Below, in pieces: positions 1 to 8,183 of a stretch of DNA of 58,498 nt; positions within the stretch are counted from its first letter, which is position 1; every line of letters starts with the position of its first letter. Under the pieces are notes generated by a model. It did not search any database. It saw nothing but the letters and a program-made list of their open reading frames with translations, and was not told where the DNA came from. Source of the stretch: Kitasatospora papulosa (GTDB taxonomy: Bacteria > Actinomycetota > Actinomycetes > Streptomycetales > Streptomycetaceae); contig NZ_JNYQ01000020.1 of the NCBI RefSeq assembly GCF_000717245.1, forward strand, positions 1-58,498. Reading direction: 5' to 3'. Both the position numbers and the translations under genes were made by a program.

Positions 1-610
1 GGAGATCGCGGGGTTCGGTGGGCTGCTGATCGTGCACGCGGAGGATCCGGAGCATCTGGCCGGGGCGCCGCAGCGGAGTGGGGGGAAGTACGCCGATTTT
101 CTGGCGTCGCGGCCTCGTGATGCGGAGAACGCGGCGATCGCGCGTCTGATCGCGCAGGCGCGGCGGTTGGGCGCGCGGGTGCATGTGTTGCATCTGTCTT
201 CTGCGGATGCGTTGCCGCTGATCGCGGAGGCGAAGCGGGAGGGGGTGGGGGTGAGTGTCGAGTCGTGTCCGCATTTTCTGACGTTGACGGCTGAGGAGGT
301 TCCGGACGGGGCGACGGAGTTCAAGTGCTGTCCGCCGATTCGTGAGGCGGTCAATCAGGACGCGTTGTGGGCGGGGCTGGCGGACGGCACGCGGGTCCGG
401 CGGCTCTGGCCGGGCTGGGCCGGAAGGGTGCGATCGAGGCGGGGCGGGACGCGGACTTCGTGGTCCTGGCTCCTGAGGAGAGTTTCACGGTCGATCCGGC
501 CGGGCTCCAGCACCGTAACCAGGTCACCGCTTATGCGGGGAAGACCCTGCACGGTGTCGTCAGGTCCACCTGGTTGCGCGGGACGCGGATCGTGGCCGAC
601 GGGGTACTCG
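1..610 (+). pseudogene. allB: Allantoinase fragment, internally deleted and frameshifted
   Basis: Cut by the left window edge. Frame 2 from base 2 to about 391 encodes the middle of a dihydroorotase-family allantoinase (HVLHLSSADAL, VESCPHFLTL, EFKCCPPIR are typical). Frame 1 from about 391 to 605 encodes the C-terminal part (LAGLGRKGAIEAGRDADFVV, then a stretch ending GTRIVADGV). About 60 residues normally between these blocks are missing, including the SDHSPC-type segment with a metal ligand, and the join changes frame. The end runs straight into allantoicase sequence without a stop or a start. Allantoinase opens the hydantoin ring of allantoin in purine catabolism; this copy cannot make a normal enzyme. 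Codons favour GCG/GGG/TTG, unlike the C-rich codons downstream. An assembly error is the alternative explanation. Confidence 0.8.
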
Positions 611-1543
611 CCGAAGCCCGCCGAGTTCGACCCCGAACGCTTCGGACACAAGGGCAAGATCATGGACGGCTGGGAGACCCGCCGCCGACGCGGTACCGGC
701 GCCACCGAGCCGCACCCCACCGACGAGGACCACGACTGGGCCCTCGTACGCCTCGGTGCTCCCGGCGTGGTGCGCGGGCTGATCGTCGACACCGCGCACT
801 TCCGCGGCAACTACCCGCAGTCGGTCTCCGTCGAGGCGACCTCGCTGCCCGGTTCCCCGTCCCCCGAGGACCTCCTCGCCCCCGACGTGCCATGGACAAC
901 CCTCGTCCCCCGCACGGCGGTCGGCGGCCACGCGGCCAACGGCTTCACCGTCGACGCGGAGCAGCGCTTCACCCATCTGCGGGTCAATCAGCACCCCGAC
1001 GGCGGCATCGCACGGCTGCGCGTCCACGGCGAGGTGGCCCCCGACCCCGGATGGCTGTCCGCCCTCGGCACGTTCGACGTGGTGGCCCTGGAGAACGGCG
1101 GCCGGGTCGAGGACGCGTCCGACCGCTTCTACTCGCCGGCCACCCACACCATCGCGCCCGGTAGATCCCGCAAGATGGACGACGGCTGGGAGACCCGCCG
1201 CCGACGGGACAAGGGCAACGACTGGATCCGCTACGCGCTGGCCGCCCAGTCGGAGATCCGGGCCGTCGAGATCGACACGGCCTACCTCAAGGGCAACGCG
1301 GCGGGCTGGGCGGCTGTTTCAATCCGTGACGGCGAGGACGCCGCGTGGGCGGAACTCCTGCCCCGGACCCGTCTCCAGCCCGACACGAACCACCGCTTCG
1401 TCCTGCCGGTACCCGTGCGGGGCACACACGTCAGAATCGACATCTTCCCGGACGGCGGGATCTCCCGGCTCAGGCTCTTCGGCTCGCTGACCGGCGCAGG
1501 GGCGGCGCGACTGGCCGCCCGTCACGAGGCGCTCGGCGGATAG
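611..1543 (+). pseudogene. alc: Allantoicase lacking its N-terminus, fused in frame 2 to allantoinase remnant
   Basis: From about 611 frame 2 encodes the two repeated beta-sandwich domains of allantoicase, which converts allantoate to ureidoglycolate and urea. Both repeats carry the diagnostic MDGWETRRRR / MDDGWETRRRR and NQHPDGGIARLR / DIFPDGGISRLR blocks, and the gene ends in TAG at 1541-1543. Homologues are about 370 residues; about 310 remain and the first 40-60 residues, with the natural start, are absent. The reading frame is continuous with the upstream allantoinase frame-2 part through out-of-frame sequence, so a chimeric product of about 500 residues is conceivable but would lack an intact first enzyme. 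I regard both genes as broken by deletion. Confidence 0.8.
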
Positions 1544-1649
1544 CCGCCCCGCGCCCTTCCCTGCGGCGGGGTGGGTGTGCCGGTTCCCGTCCGGCCTGCG
1601 GAGGTATGGGACGCTGGTCGGGACGTCGTCGTCCCGACCAGGAGTCGCC

Positions 1650-1979
1650 ATGATCTTCATCGCCGTCAAGTTCACCGTGCGCAGCGCCGAGCGTGACAAC
1701 TGGCTCCCCGCTGTCGAGGAGTTCACCCTCGCGACCCGTCAGGAGCCGGGCAACCTCTTCTTCGACTGGTCCTACAGCGTCGAGAATCCGGACCAGTTCG
1801 TCCTGCTGGAGGCGTTCGCCTCGCAGGAGGCGGGCGTGGCGCATGTGAACTCCGAACACTTCAAGGCCGCGATCGACACCATGTCGGAGCTCGTCAGCGA
1901 GGTTCCGGAGATCATCAACGTCGAGGTGCCCGGCGACGACTGGTCCCGGATGTCGGAGGTCACCCCGCGCAACCGGTGA
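1650..1979 (+). CDS. Putative quinol monooxygenase / ABM-domain protein
   Basis: A 109-residue protein with the ferredoxin-like fold signature of the antibiotic biosynthesis monooxygenase (ABM, YgiN-like) family: an N-terminal strand MIFIAVKFTVR, the EEFTLATRQEPGNLFFDWS helix-strand, FVLLEAFASQEA, and an HVNSEHFKAAI block. Members are small dimeric cofactor-free oxygenases or act in quinone detoxification; the substrate here is unknown. The start is the ATG at 1650, preceded by AGGAG at 1639; upstream in-frame codons look non-coding. It stands alone between the allantoicase remnant and a convergent aldo/keto reductase. Confidence 0.8.
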   Translation: MIFIAVKFTVRSAERDNWLPAVEEFTLATRQEPGNLFFDWSYSVENPDQFVLLEAFASQEAGVAHVNSEHFKAAIDTMSELVSEVPEIINVEVPGDDWSRMSEVTPRNR

Positions 1980-2093
1980 CCGTCGCGGCTCCGGCGGGTG
2001 AGGTCCGCCGCTCCGGAGGCTGACGGCCGCGCCCCGCACGGCCGGTGCTCCCCGGCCGCCGCGCGGCCGACCGCGCCCGGTGCCCCTCCGCCG

Positions 2094-2930
2094 TCAGAAC
2101 TCCTCGTGGGTCTCGGGATCCCCGCCGAAGCGGTGCGTCGGCCGGGCCCCGATCCGGTCGAGTTCCTGCTGCGTCAGCCGGAAGCCGAAGAGGTCCAGGT
2201 TCTCCCGCTGCCGCCCGGGATCGGCGGACTTCGGGATCGGTACCGCTCCCTGTTGTGTGTGCCACCGCAGGACCACCTGGCCCGGCGTCACGCCGTGCGC
2301 CGCGGCCGCCGCGATCACCTCGGGGGCCTCCAGGACCTGGCGCCCCCGGGCCAGCGGGCTCCAGCTCTCCGTGACGATGCCCTTGGCGGTGTGCACCGCC
2401 CGCAGTTCCTCCTGAGGGAGCAGCGGATGCATCTCGATCTGGTTCACCACGGGCAGCACCCCCGTCTCCCGCTCCAGCCGGTCCAGGTGCTCCGCCGTGA
2501 AGTTGGAGACGCCGATGGCACGTACGAGGCCGTCCTCGCGGAGCTTGATCATCGCCTTCCAGGTGTCGACGTACTTGTCCACCCGGGGCAGCGGCCAGTG
2601 GATGAGGTACAGGTCGACGTACTCCAGCCCCAGGTTGCCCAGCGACACCTCGAAGGAGGCCAGCGTCTCCTCGTACCCGTGGTGACGGCCGGGCACCTTG
2701 GTCGTGACGAAGACCTCCTGCCGAGGTACCCCGGAGCGGGCGATCCCGCGACCGGTGCCGGTCTCGTTCCCGTAGTTCAGCGCGGTGTCCACGAGCCGGT
2801 AGCCGAGCCGCAGCGCTCCGGCGACGGCCTTCTCCGCAGCCTCGTCGTCGAGCGGCCAGGTGCCGAGGCCCACCGCGGGGATGGTGCTGCCGTCGTGGAG
2901 ATTGCGGACCGGGGGCGGTGTCTGGCTCAT
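2094..2930 (-). CDS. Aldo/keto reductase (2,5-diketogluconate reductase-like)
   Basis: A 278-residue NADPH-dependent oxidoreductase with an (alpha/beta)8 barrel. The AKR tetrad is visible: Asp and Tyr in VDTALNYGNE, Lys in VFVTTKVPG, His in LYLIHWPL. Other family marks are GLGTWPLDD near the N-terminus, AIGVSNF, VNQIEMHPLL, and the cofactor segment PIPKSADPGRQRENLDLF. The start is the ATG at 2930; an upstream extension in the same frame is not typical of the family. It is divergent from the DHFR-like gene across about 190 bp. Similar Streptomyces proteins are annotated as 2,5-didehydrogluconate reductases, but the physiological substrate is not knowable from sequence. Confidence 0.92.
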   Translation of the reverse strand: MSQTPPPVRNLHDGSTIPAVGLGTWPLDDEAAEKAVAGALRLGYRLVDTALNYGNETGTGRGIARSGVPRQEVFVTTKVPGRHHGYEETLASFEVSLGNLGLEYVDLYLIHWPLPRVDKYVDTWKAMIKLREDGLVRAIGVSNFTAEHLDRLERETGVLPVVNQIEMHPLLPQEELRAVHTAKGIVTESWSPLARGRQVLEAPEVIAAAAAHGVTPGQVVLRWHTQQGAVPIPKSADPGRQRENLDLFGFRLTQQELDRIGARPTHRFGGDPETHEEF

Positions 2931-3121
2931 GGTCTCCCATTTCGTTCGCGTACGGTCCCCGCCAGCGTAGGACGGGCCGACGGGCGGGGACGGGTCGGCG
3001 CGGCGGCGGGGTCCTGCCGGGCGGACCGATGAATTCCGCCCGAAGGTGGGGTCAGAACAGGTGGAAGCACACGGACTGCCGGGGCCCGTCCCCACGGCGT
3101 CGAGGCGGAAGGAGCAGGACC

Positions 3122-3745
3122 ATGGCGAAACTGACCCTCACCACGTTCGTATCGCTCGACGGAGTGATGCAGGCACCCGGCGGCCCCGACGAGGACACCA
3201 CCGGCGGGTTCGAGTACGGCGGCTGGATGGTCCCCTTCGCGGACGACGGCCTGGGGGCCTTCATCAACGAGGTCTTCGACCGTTCGGGTGCCTATCTCCT
3301 CGGGCGGCGTACGTACGACATCTTCTCGTCCTACTGGCCCGAGGTCACCGACCCGCAGGACCCCGTCGCCGCACGTCTCAACACCCTGCCCAAGCACGTC
3401 GTCTCCCGCACGCTGACCGAACCGGAGTGGGAGAACACCACCGTCGTCCGGGGTGACGTGCCCGCCGAGGTCGCACGGCTGAAGGAGCAAACGGCGGAAG
3501 GGGAGCTCCAGATCCACGGCAGCGGCACGTTGGCGCAGTTCCTCCTGGCGCACGGCCTGATCGACGAGGTGAACCTGATCGTCCACCCCGTCTACCTGGG
3601 CAGGGGCAGAAGGCTCTTCGCGGACGGTGGGGAGCCGACGGCCTTCGAGCTCACCGGTGCCCGGACCACCGGCAGCGGCATCGCGATCCACACCTACCGG
3701 CCCGCGGGGCGAGCGCGGTTCGGCACCTTCGAGCAGGACGTCTGA
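3122..3745 (+). CDS. Dihydrofolate reductase-like protein (RibD C-terminal domain family)
   Basis: A 207-residue single-domain protein of the DHFR/RibD-C superfamily. Family marks are LTLTTFVSLDGVMQAPGG at the N-terminus, YLLGRRTYDIFSSYW, KHVVSRTLTEPEW, LQIHGSGTLAQFLLAHGLIDE and the C-terminal HPVYLGRGRRLF. It probably binds NADPH and reduces a small carbonyl or pterin-like substrate; these stand-alone actinobacterial members are mostly uncharacterised and are not the housekeeping folA. The ATG at 3122 follows an AAGGAG ribosome site at about 3108. It is transcribed away from the aldo/keto reductase and stands alone. Confidence 0.88.
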   Translation: MAKLTLTTFVSLDGVMQAPGGPDEDTTGGFEYGGWMVPFADDGLGAFINEVFDRSGAYLLGRRTYDIFSSYWPEVTDPQDPVAARLNTLPKHVVSRTLTEPEWENTTVVRGDVPAEVARLKEQTAEGELQIHGSGTLAQFLLAHGLIDEVNLIVHPVYLGRGRRLFADGGEPTAFELTGARTTGSGIAIHTYRPAGRARFGTFEQDV

Positions 3746-3869
3746 CAGACCTTCGAGCACGACGTCCGACGGGAGCCGGACCTTCCGCCCGGTCGGGCAG
3801 ACGAGGTGGACGGACCGGACGCGTGCCCCCGACCCCGCCGGCCCTATCGCTGGGCGAACGGACGTGCGG

Positions 3870-4523
3870 TCATTTCCGACCGGGGATCGCGGGCAGCGTG
3901 GAAGGGTCGGTGGCGGCGGCGTGCAGCCGCCCCAGGATGGCCCGCGCCGCCTTCGTGTAGCCGGGGTTGTTGCTGTGCAGCACGGACTCCGCGTTGGCCA
4001 GCTCCATGAACGCGATGAGTTCGAAGGCGAGCTGCGAGACGTCCGTGTCCGCGGCGAGCTCCCCCCGCACCCGGGCCTCCTCGACCGTCTCCTCCACGAA
4101 GGTGACCCAGCCCGTCTGCGTGGAAGCCAGCGCGTCGTGCACCTTGCCCTCCCGCGAATCGAACTCGGCGATGGTCGCGTAGAAGAAGCAGCCGCCGCTG
4201 AACACCCGGCGCTGCGAGTAGGACAGCCAGCTCTCGCACATCCGCCAGACGCGTCCCAGACCGGGCGGGGCCGCCCTCGTCGGTGTCAGCACGTGCTCGA
4301 CGAAGACGGTCACGGCGGCGCGCACCGTGGCGAGCTGCAGCTCCTCCTTGGAACCGAACAGGGCGAACACGCCGCTCTTGCTCAGCTTCAGCTCCGTGGC
4401 CAGCCGTCCGAGCGACAGCCCCTCCAGTCCTTCGGTCGAGGCGACGTGGACCGCGCGCCCCAGGACCAGCTGCCGGGTCTGGTTCCCCCGCTCGACCCGT
4501 CCGTCCAGCCGCGCTCCACCCAT
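3870..4523 (-). CDS. TetR-family transcriptional regulator
   Basis: A 217-residue protein with an N-terminal TetR helix-turn-helix (residues about 18-62): VLGRAVHVASTEGLEGLSLG followed by LKLSKSGVFALFGSKEEL. The C-terminal ligand domain is of the TetR_C_6-like type (SWLSYSQRRVFSGGCFF). It is divergent from the DMT exporter at 4743 with 219 bp between starts, the usual arrangement for a repressor controlling its neighbouring exporter. The start is the ATG at 4523; a 19-residue upstream extension is possible but atypical. The ligand is unknown. Confidence 0.9.
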   Translation of the reverse strand: MGGARLDGRVERGNQTRQLVLGRAVHVASTEGLEGLSLGRLATELKLSKSGVFALFGSKEELQLATVRAAVTVFVEHVLTPTRAAPPGLGRVWRMCESWLSYSQRRVFSGGCFFYATIAEFDSREGKVHDALASTQTGWVTFVEETVEEARVRGELAADTDVSQLAFELIAFMELANAESVLHSNNPGYTKAARAILGRLHAAATDPSTLPAIPGRK

Positions 4524-4742
4524 GTGCCAACTCCGTGTGTCCGAGCGTCCCAGGACCGACATTCTAGGAGGACCCGGCACGGTCGCAGGACCGCTTCAGG
4601 CCGGTACGAACCCTGCGAACACCTGGCCGAGTCGCGCTGTGGACGCGCGTTCCCGAGGGGGGTCCGCGTTCGATACGGTGAGCGCTCCCGTGTGAGCCGG
4701 CGAGGTCTCCACATCGTTCCCGTGGAGAACCAGGAGCACCAG

Positions 4743-5663
4743 GTGTCCTCTGCCGTCCTGCCCGCCCTCACCCGCCCCCGCCGGGCGTGGGTCACCGATC
4801 TGCCGCTCCTGCTCGTCGCCGCCGTGTGGGGTGCCAGCTACCTCGCGGCCAAGGGCATCACCACCACGCACACCGTGATCGCCGTCCTGGTGCTCCGCTT
4901 CGCCGTCGTGCTGCCCGCACTGGCCGTCGCCGGACGGCGCGGACTGCGCACCCTGAGCGGCGCGCAGTGGCGGGGGGCCGGTCTGCTCGGGCTCGTGCTC
5001 AGCGGGATCTTCCTGCTGGAGACCTACGGTGTGGTGCACACGTCGGCCACCAACGCCGGGCTGATCATCAGCCTCACGATGATCTTCACCCCGCTGGCCG
5101 AGGCCGCCGTGACCCGGGTCCGGCCGCCCGCCGCCTTCCTCGCGGCGGCGGGACTCTCGGTCGCCGGGGTGGTGCTGCTGACCCAGAACGGCGGCTTCAC
5201 CAGCCCGTCGGCCGGTGACCTGCTGATGCTGCTCGCCGCCCTCGCCCGCACGGTCCACGTCCTGCTCATGGCGCGCATCAAGGCGGTCCAGGACGCCGAC
5301 TCGCTGTCCCTGACCACGGTGCAGCTCGGCAGCGCGGTCGCGGTCTTCGCCGTACTGGCGGCGGTCCCCGGTACCGGGGCGGCGCCCTGGACCGTGGCCG
5401 CGGACTTCGGCGCCGCCGAGTGGGCGGGACTGCTCTTCCTCGCCGTCTTCTGCACCCTGTTCGCCTTCTTCGTGCAGATGTGGTCGGTACGCCGCACCTC
5501 CCCGTCCCGGGTCAGCCTGCTGCTCGGCACGGAGCCCCTCTGGGCCGCCGCCGTCGGCATCGCCATCGGCGGCGAACGTCTCGGCGTCCCGGGGGTGCTC
5601 GGCGCGGTACTCGTGCTCGCGGGCACCGCGTGGGGGCGCCGACGGGCCGACGTCACCCCTTGA
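4743..5663 (+). CDS. EamA/DMT-superfamily transporter
   Basis: A 306-residue integral membrane protein with about ten hydrophobic helices in two repeated EamA domains (first repeat about residues 15-145, second about 155-300). Family marks are LLLVAAVWGASYLAAKG at the start, TSATNAGLIISLTMIFTPL at the end of repeat 1, and LLLGTEPLWAAAVGIAIGGE in repeat 2. It probably exports a metabolite or drug across the cytoplasmic membrane. The start is the GTG at 4743, preceded by AGGAG at 4732-4736. It is divergent from the TetR gene, its likely repressor, and its 3' end overlaps the convergent small membrane gene by 11 bp. Confidence 0.9.
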   Translation: MSSAVLPALTRPRRAWVTDLPLLLVAAVWGASYLAAKGITTTHTVIAVLVLRFAVVLPALAVAGRRGLRTLSGAQWRGAGLLGLVLSGIFLLETYGVVHTSATNAGLIISLTMIFTPLAEAAVTRVRPPAAFLAAAGLSVAGVVLLTQNGGFTSPSAGDLLMLLAALARTVHVLLMARIKAVQDADSLSLTTVQLGSAVAVFAVLAAVPGTGAAPWTVAADFGAAEWAGLLFLAVFCTLFAFFVQMWSVRRTSPSRVSLLLGTEPLWAAAVGIAIGGERLGVPGVLGAVLVLAGTAWGRRRADVTP

Positions 5664-5856
5664 CCGAGTCCGCGGCGACCATCACCGCGCCGCCCGTCAC
5701 GACCAGCACGATGCTCACGTAGATCCCGTAGCCGTCCAGGACGTCGAACCTCGCCACCACGGCCCACAGCCGGAACCAGCCCGTCCATTCGTACAGGAGC
5801 CCGGCGACGCCCTGGACGAACACCAGGAAGCCGGCCGTCTCCAGGAATTTCCTCAT
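5653..5856 (-). CDS. Small two-helix membrane protein, unknown function
   Basis: A 67-residue hydrophobic protein starting MRKFLETAGFLVFVQGVAGL and ending in a second hydrophobic stretch (YVSIVLVVTGGAVMVAA). Two transmembrane helices flank an aromatic loop (EWTGWFRLWAV). I do not recognise the family; similar short proteins occur across Streptomyces. The start is the ATG at 5856; the in-frame open sequence upstream overlaps the histidine kinase promoter and has no coding character. The gene is convergent with the DMT exporter and overlaps its last 11 bases. Confidence 0.65.
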   Translation of the reverse strand: MRKFLETAGFLVFVQGVAGLLYEWTGWFRLWAVVARFDVLDGYGIYVSIVLVVTGGAVMVAADSVKG

Positions 5857-5988
5857 GGCCCGAGCCTGCACCGGGCCGTGAGGCGTCCGCGTCGGCCGTC
5901 GGTCCTGGAGCGGCCGACGGAAGTCTACGATCGTGCGACTCAGGTATCCGTCCGGCCCGCGAACGGCCGTCGGCGCCCCTCGGCTGCG

Positions 5989-5994
5989 TAGATT
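5989..5994 (+). promoter_or_regulatory. -10 box of a probable leaderless promoter for the histidine kinase
   Basis: TAGATT fits the actinobacterial TANNNT consensus and ends 7 nt before the ATG at 6002. There is no Shine-Dalgarno sequence in the gap, so transcription would begin at or next to the start codon. Confidence 0.5.
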
Positions 5995-6001
5995 CGTCCG
6001 T

Positions 6002-7219
6002 ATGACACGTACGGAGTACCGCTGGCTGCTTCCCTCGGCCCTGGCCGACGACGAGCTGCCCGGCGACCGGGGCAGGTCGCGCCGGACCGTGCGGGACTGG
6101 GCCGTCGACATCACGGCCTTCCTCTGCGCCGCGGGCTTCGGGATGCTTGCCCTCGTGACGATCGAGGCGGACCCGACCACACCGGGCGGGGTCCTCGTCG
6201 CCGACTCGCTCGTGGGCGCGGCGGCCTGCTGCGGGCTCTGGGCCAGGCGGCGCTGGCCGGTCGGGGTCGCCGTGACCCTCACGGCCGTCAGCCTCGTCGA
6301 ACCCGTCGCGGCCGGCGCGATGCTGGTCGGCCTGTTCAGCCTCGCTGTGCACCGGCCGTTCCGACCCGTGGCGTTCATCGGCGCCGGGGCCCTGGTCGTC
6401 GCCCCGGTGCAGCCGATGCTGCGCCCGGACCCCGGCAGCTCGTTCCTCGCCTCCAGCGTCATCGGCGCCCTGCTGGTGCTTCTCGTGCTCAGCTGGGGCA
6501 TGGTCGTACGGTCACGGCGCCAGCTGGTCGTCTCCCTGCGCGAACGCGCACGACGGGCCGAGACCGAGGCGGAGCTCCGCGCCGAGCAGGCCCAGCGCCT
6601 CGCGCGGGAGGCCATCGCCCGCGAGATGCACGACGTCCTCGCCCACCGGCTGACCCTGCTCAGCGTCCACGCGGGCGCACTCGAATTCCGGCCCGACGCG
6701 CCCACCGCCGAGGTCGCGAGGGCCGCCGGTGTCATCCGCGACAGCGCCCACGAGGCGCTCCAGGACCTCCGGGAGATCATCGGTGTGCTGCGCGCACCGG
6801 GCGAGAGCGAGGACGGCAACCGGCCGCAGCCCACCCTCGTCACCCTGGACGCGCTGGTCGACGAGTCGCGCTCGGCGGGCATGCGGGTCACCCTCGACAA
6901 CCGTGTCGCCGACCCGGCGCGGGCGCCCGCAGCGACCGGGCGCACCGTCTACCGCATCGCCCAGGAGGCGCTGACCAACGCGCGGAAGCACGCCCCCGGA
7001 GCCCCCGTCGGCGTGACCGTCGCCGGCGGACCCGGCGACGGGCTGACCATCGAGGTCGACAACCCCGCTCCCGACGAGCCCTTCGACCCCGTCCCCGGGT
7101 CCGGCCAGGGGCTCATCGGGCTCACCGAACGAGCGAACCTGGCGGGCGGCAGCCTGGACCACGGGCCCCGGCCCGACGGCGGGTTCACGGTGCGGGCCCG
7201 GCTACCGTGGCCGGCATGA
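6002..7219 (+). CDS. Sensor histidine kinase, HisKA_3 / NarL-partner type
   Basis: A 405-residue membrane sensor kinase. Residues about 35-170 form several transmembrane helices. A helical linker rich in Arg/Glu follows, then the HisKA_3 dimerisation segment with the phospho-acceptor His in AREMHDVLAHRLTLLSVHAG. The HATPase domain has the N-box (YRIAQEALTNARKHAPGAP) and the G-box (GSGQGLIGLTERANLAGGS). It phosphorylates the response regulator encoded at 7216, whose start overlaps this stop as ATGA. A TAGATT -10 box at 5989-5994 lies 7 nt before the ATG, so the mRNA is probably leaderless. Its partner gene carries a frameshift, so the pair may not work. Confidence 0.92.
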   Translation: MTRTEYRWLLPSALADDELPGDRGRSRRTVRDWAVDITAFLCAAGFGMLALVTIEADPTTPGGVLVADSLVGAAACCGLWARRRWPVGVAVTLTAVSLVEPVAAGAMLVGLFSLAVHRPFRPVAFIGAGALVVAPVQPMLRPDPGSSFLASSVIGALLVLLVLSWGMVVRSRRQLVVSLRERARRAETEAELRAEQAQRLAREAIAREMHDVLAHRLTLLSVHAGALEFRPDAPTAEVARAAGVIRDSAHEALQDLREIIGVLRAPGESEDGNRPQPTLVTLDALVDESRSAGMRVTLDNRVADPARAPAATGRTVYRIAQEALTNARKHAPGAPVGVTVAGGPGDGLTIEVDNPAPDEPFDPVPGSGQGLIGLTERANLAGGSLDHGPRPDGGFTVRARLPWPA

Positions 7220-7961
7220 GCACTCCCACGTCTCCGGAGGCACCACCCGTCCGGCTGGCCGTCGTCGACGACGACCCCCTCGTGCGCGCCGGGCTCACCC
7301 TGATGCTCGGCGGTGCCGCGCGTGTCGACATCGTCGGTGAGGCCGCCGACGGCACCGAGGTGGCCGCCCTCGTCGACCGCACCCACCCCGACGTCGTGCT
7401 CATGGACATCCGGATGCCGGGCATGGACGGACTGGCCGCGACCGAGGAACTCCGGCGCAGGCCCGGTGCCCCCGAGGTCATCGTCCTGACCACCTTCCAC
7501 GCCGACGAGCAGGTCCTGAGGGCCATCCGCGCGGGGGCGGCCGGATTCGTCCTCAAGGACACCCCGCCCGCGCAGATCGTCGAGGCGGTCCTGCGCGTCG
7601 CCGCCGGTGAGCCCGTCCTCTCGCCCGCGGTCACCCGCAGGCTCATGGCCCGTGCCGCCGGCGAGGGGACGGACGACGGTACGGCGCGAAGGAGACGCGC
7701 CCGGCAGCGGTTCGCCGGGCTCGGGGAACGCGAGCAGGACGTGGCCTCCGCGGTGGGGCGCGGCAGGTCCAACGCGGAGATCGCCGCGGAGCTGCATCTG
7801 AGCGTGGCGACCGTGAAGGCCCACGTGTCCCGGATCTCGCCAGGCTGGGGCTCAACAACCGTGTCCAGATCGCCCTGTTGGTGCACGATGCGGGATTCCT
7901 GCACGAGGGCGACGACGGGGCGGGAGGCACCGCCCCGCACCGAACCGGTCGGACCGGATGA
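7216..7961 (+). pseudogene. NarL/FixJ-type response regulator with a one-base deletion near 7837
   Basis: The receiver domain is intact: acidic pocket AVVDDDPLVRAGL, phospho-acceptor Asp in VVLMDIRMPGMDG, VIVLTTFHADEQV and switch Lys in FVLKDTPP. The LuxR-type HTH begins normally (SNAEIAAELHLSVATVKAHV). After VSRI the frame goes wrong: bases 7831-7842 read as RISP, whereas one extra C would restore R-I-L-A-R followed by LGLNNRVQIALLVHDAGFLH, the standard end of this family, stopping at TGA 7959-7961. The loss lies in the recognition-helix region, so a product read in the shifted frame should not bind DNA. Either a real mutation or a sequencing error. It overlaps the kinase stop by ATGA. Confidence 0.82.
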
Positions 7962-8183
7962 GGGAAGGGGACGATGCCGGCGGCCGATCCGCGTGACGCG
8001 CGGGACCCGGTGGGCGGGGGAGTCCTGCCGGCCGCCCGGGCCGCCGCGGGGGCCCGTCATGCCGCCGACGACGCCGGAGCGCTGCCCGGGGCTGCGGCTC
8101 GACGCGGCTCCGTCCCGGTCTGCCTCGCGTACCGGCATGCTGATCCGGGGGCCGGTGAGTCTGCCGGTGGCCTGGTGGCGGGC

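Noticed and set aside
7974..8183. A possible short + strand gene after the response regulator (ATG 7974)
   Set aside because: The ribosome-like AAGGGGA looks inviting, but the protein is Ala/Gly/Arg-rich without motifs and the frame runs on through the opposite-strand dehydrogenase.
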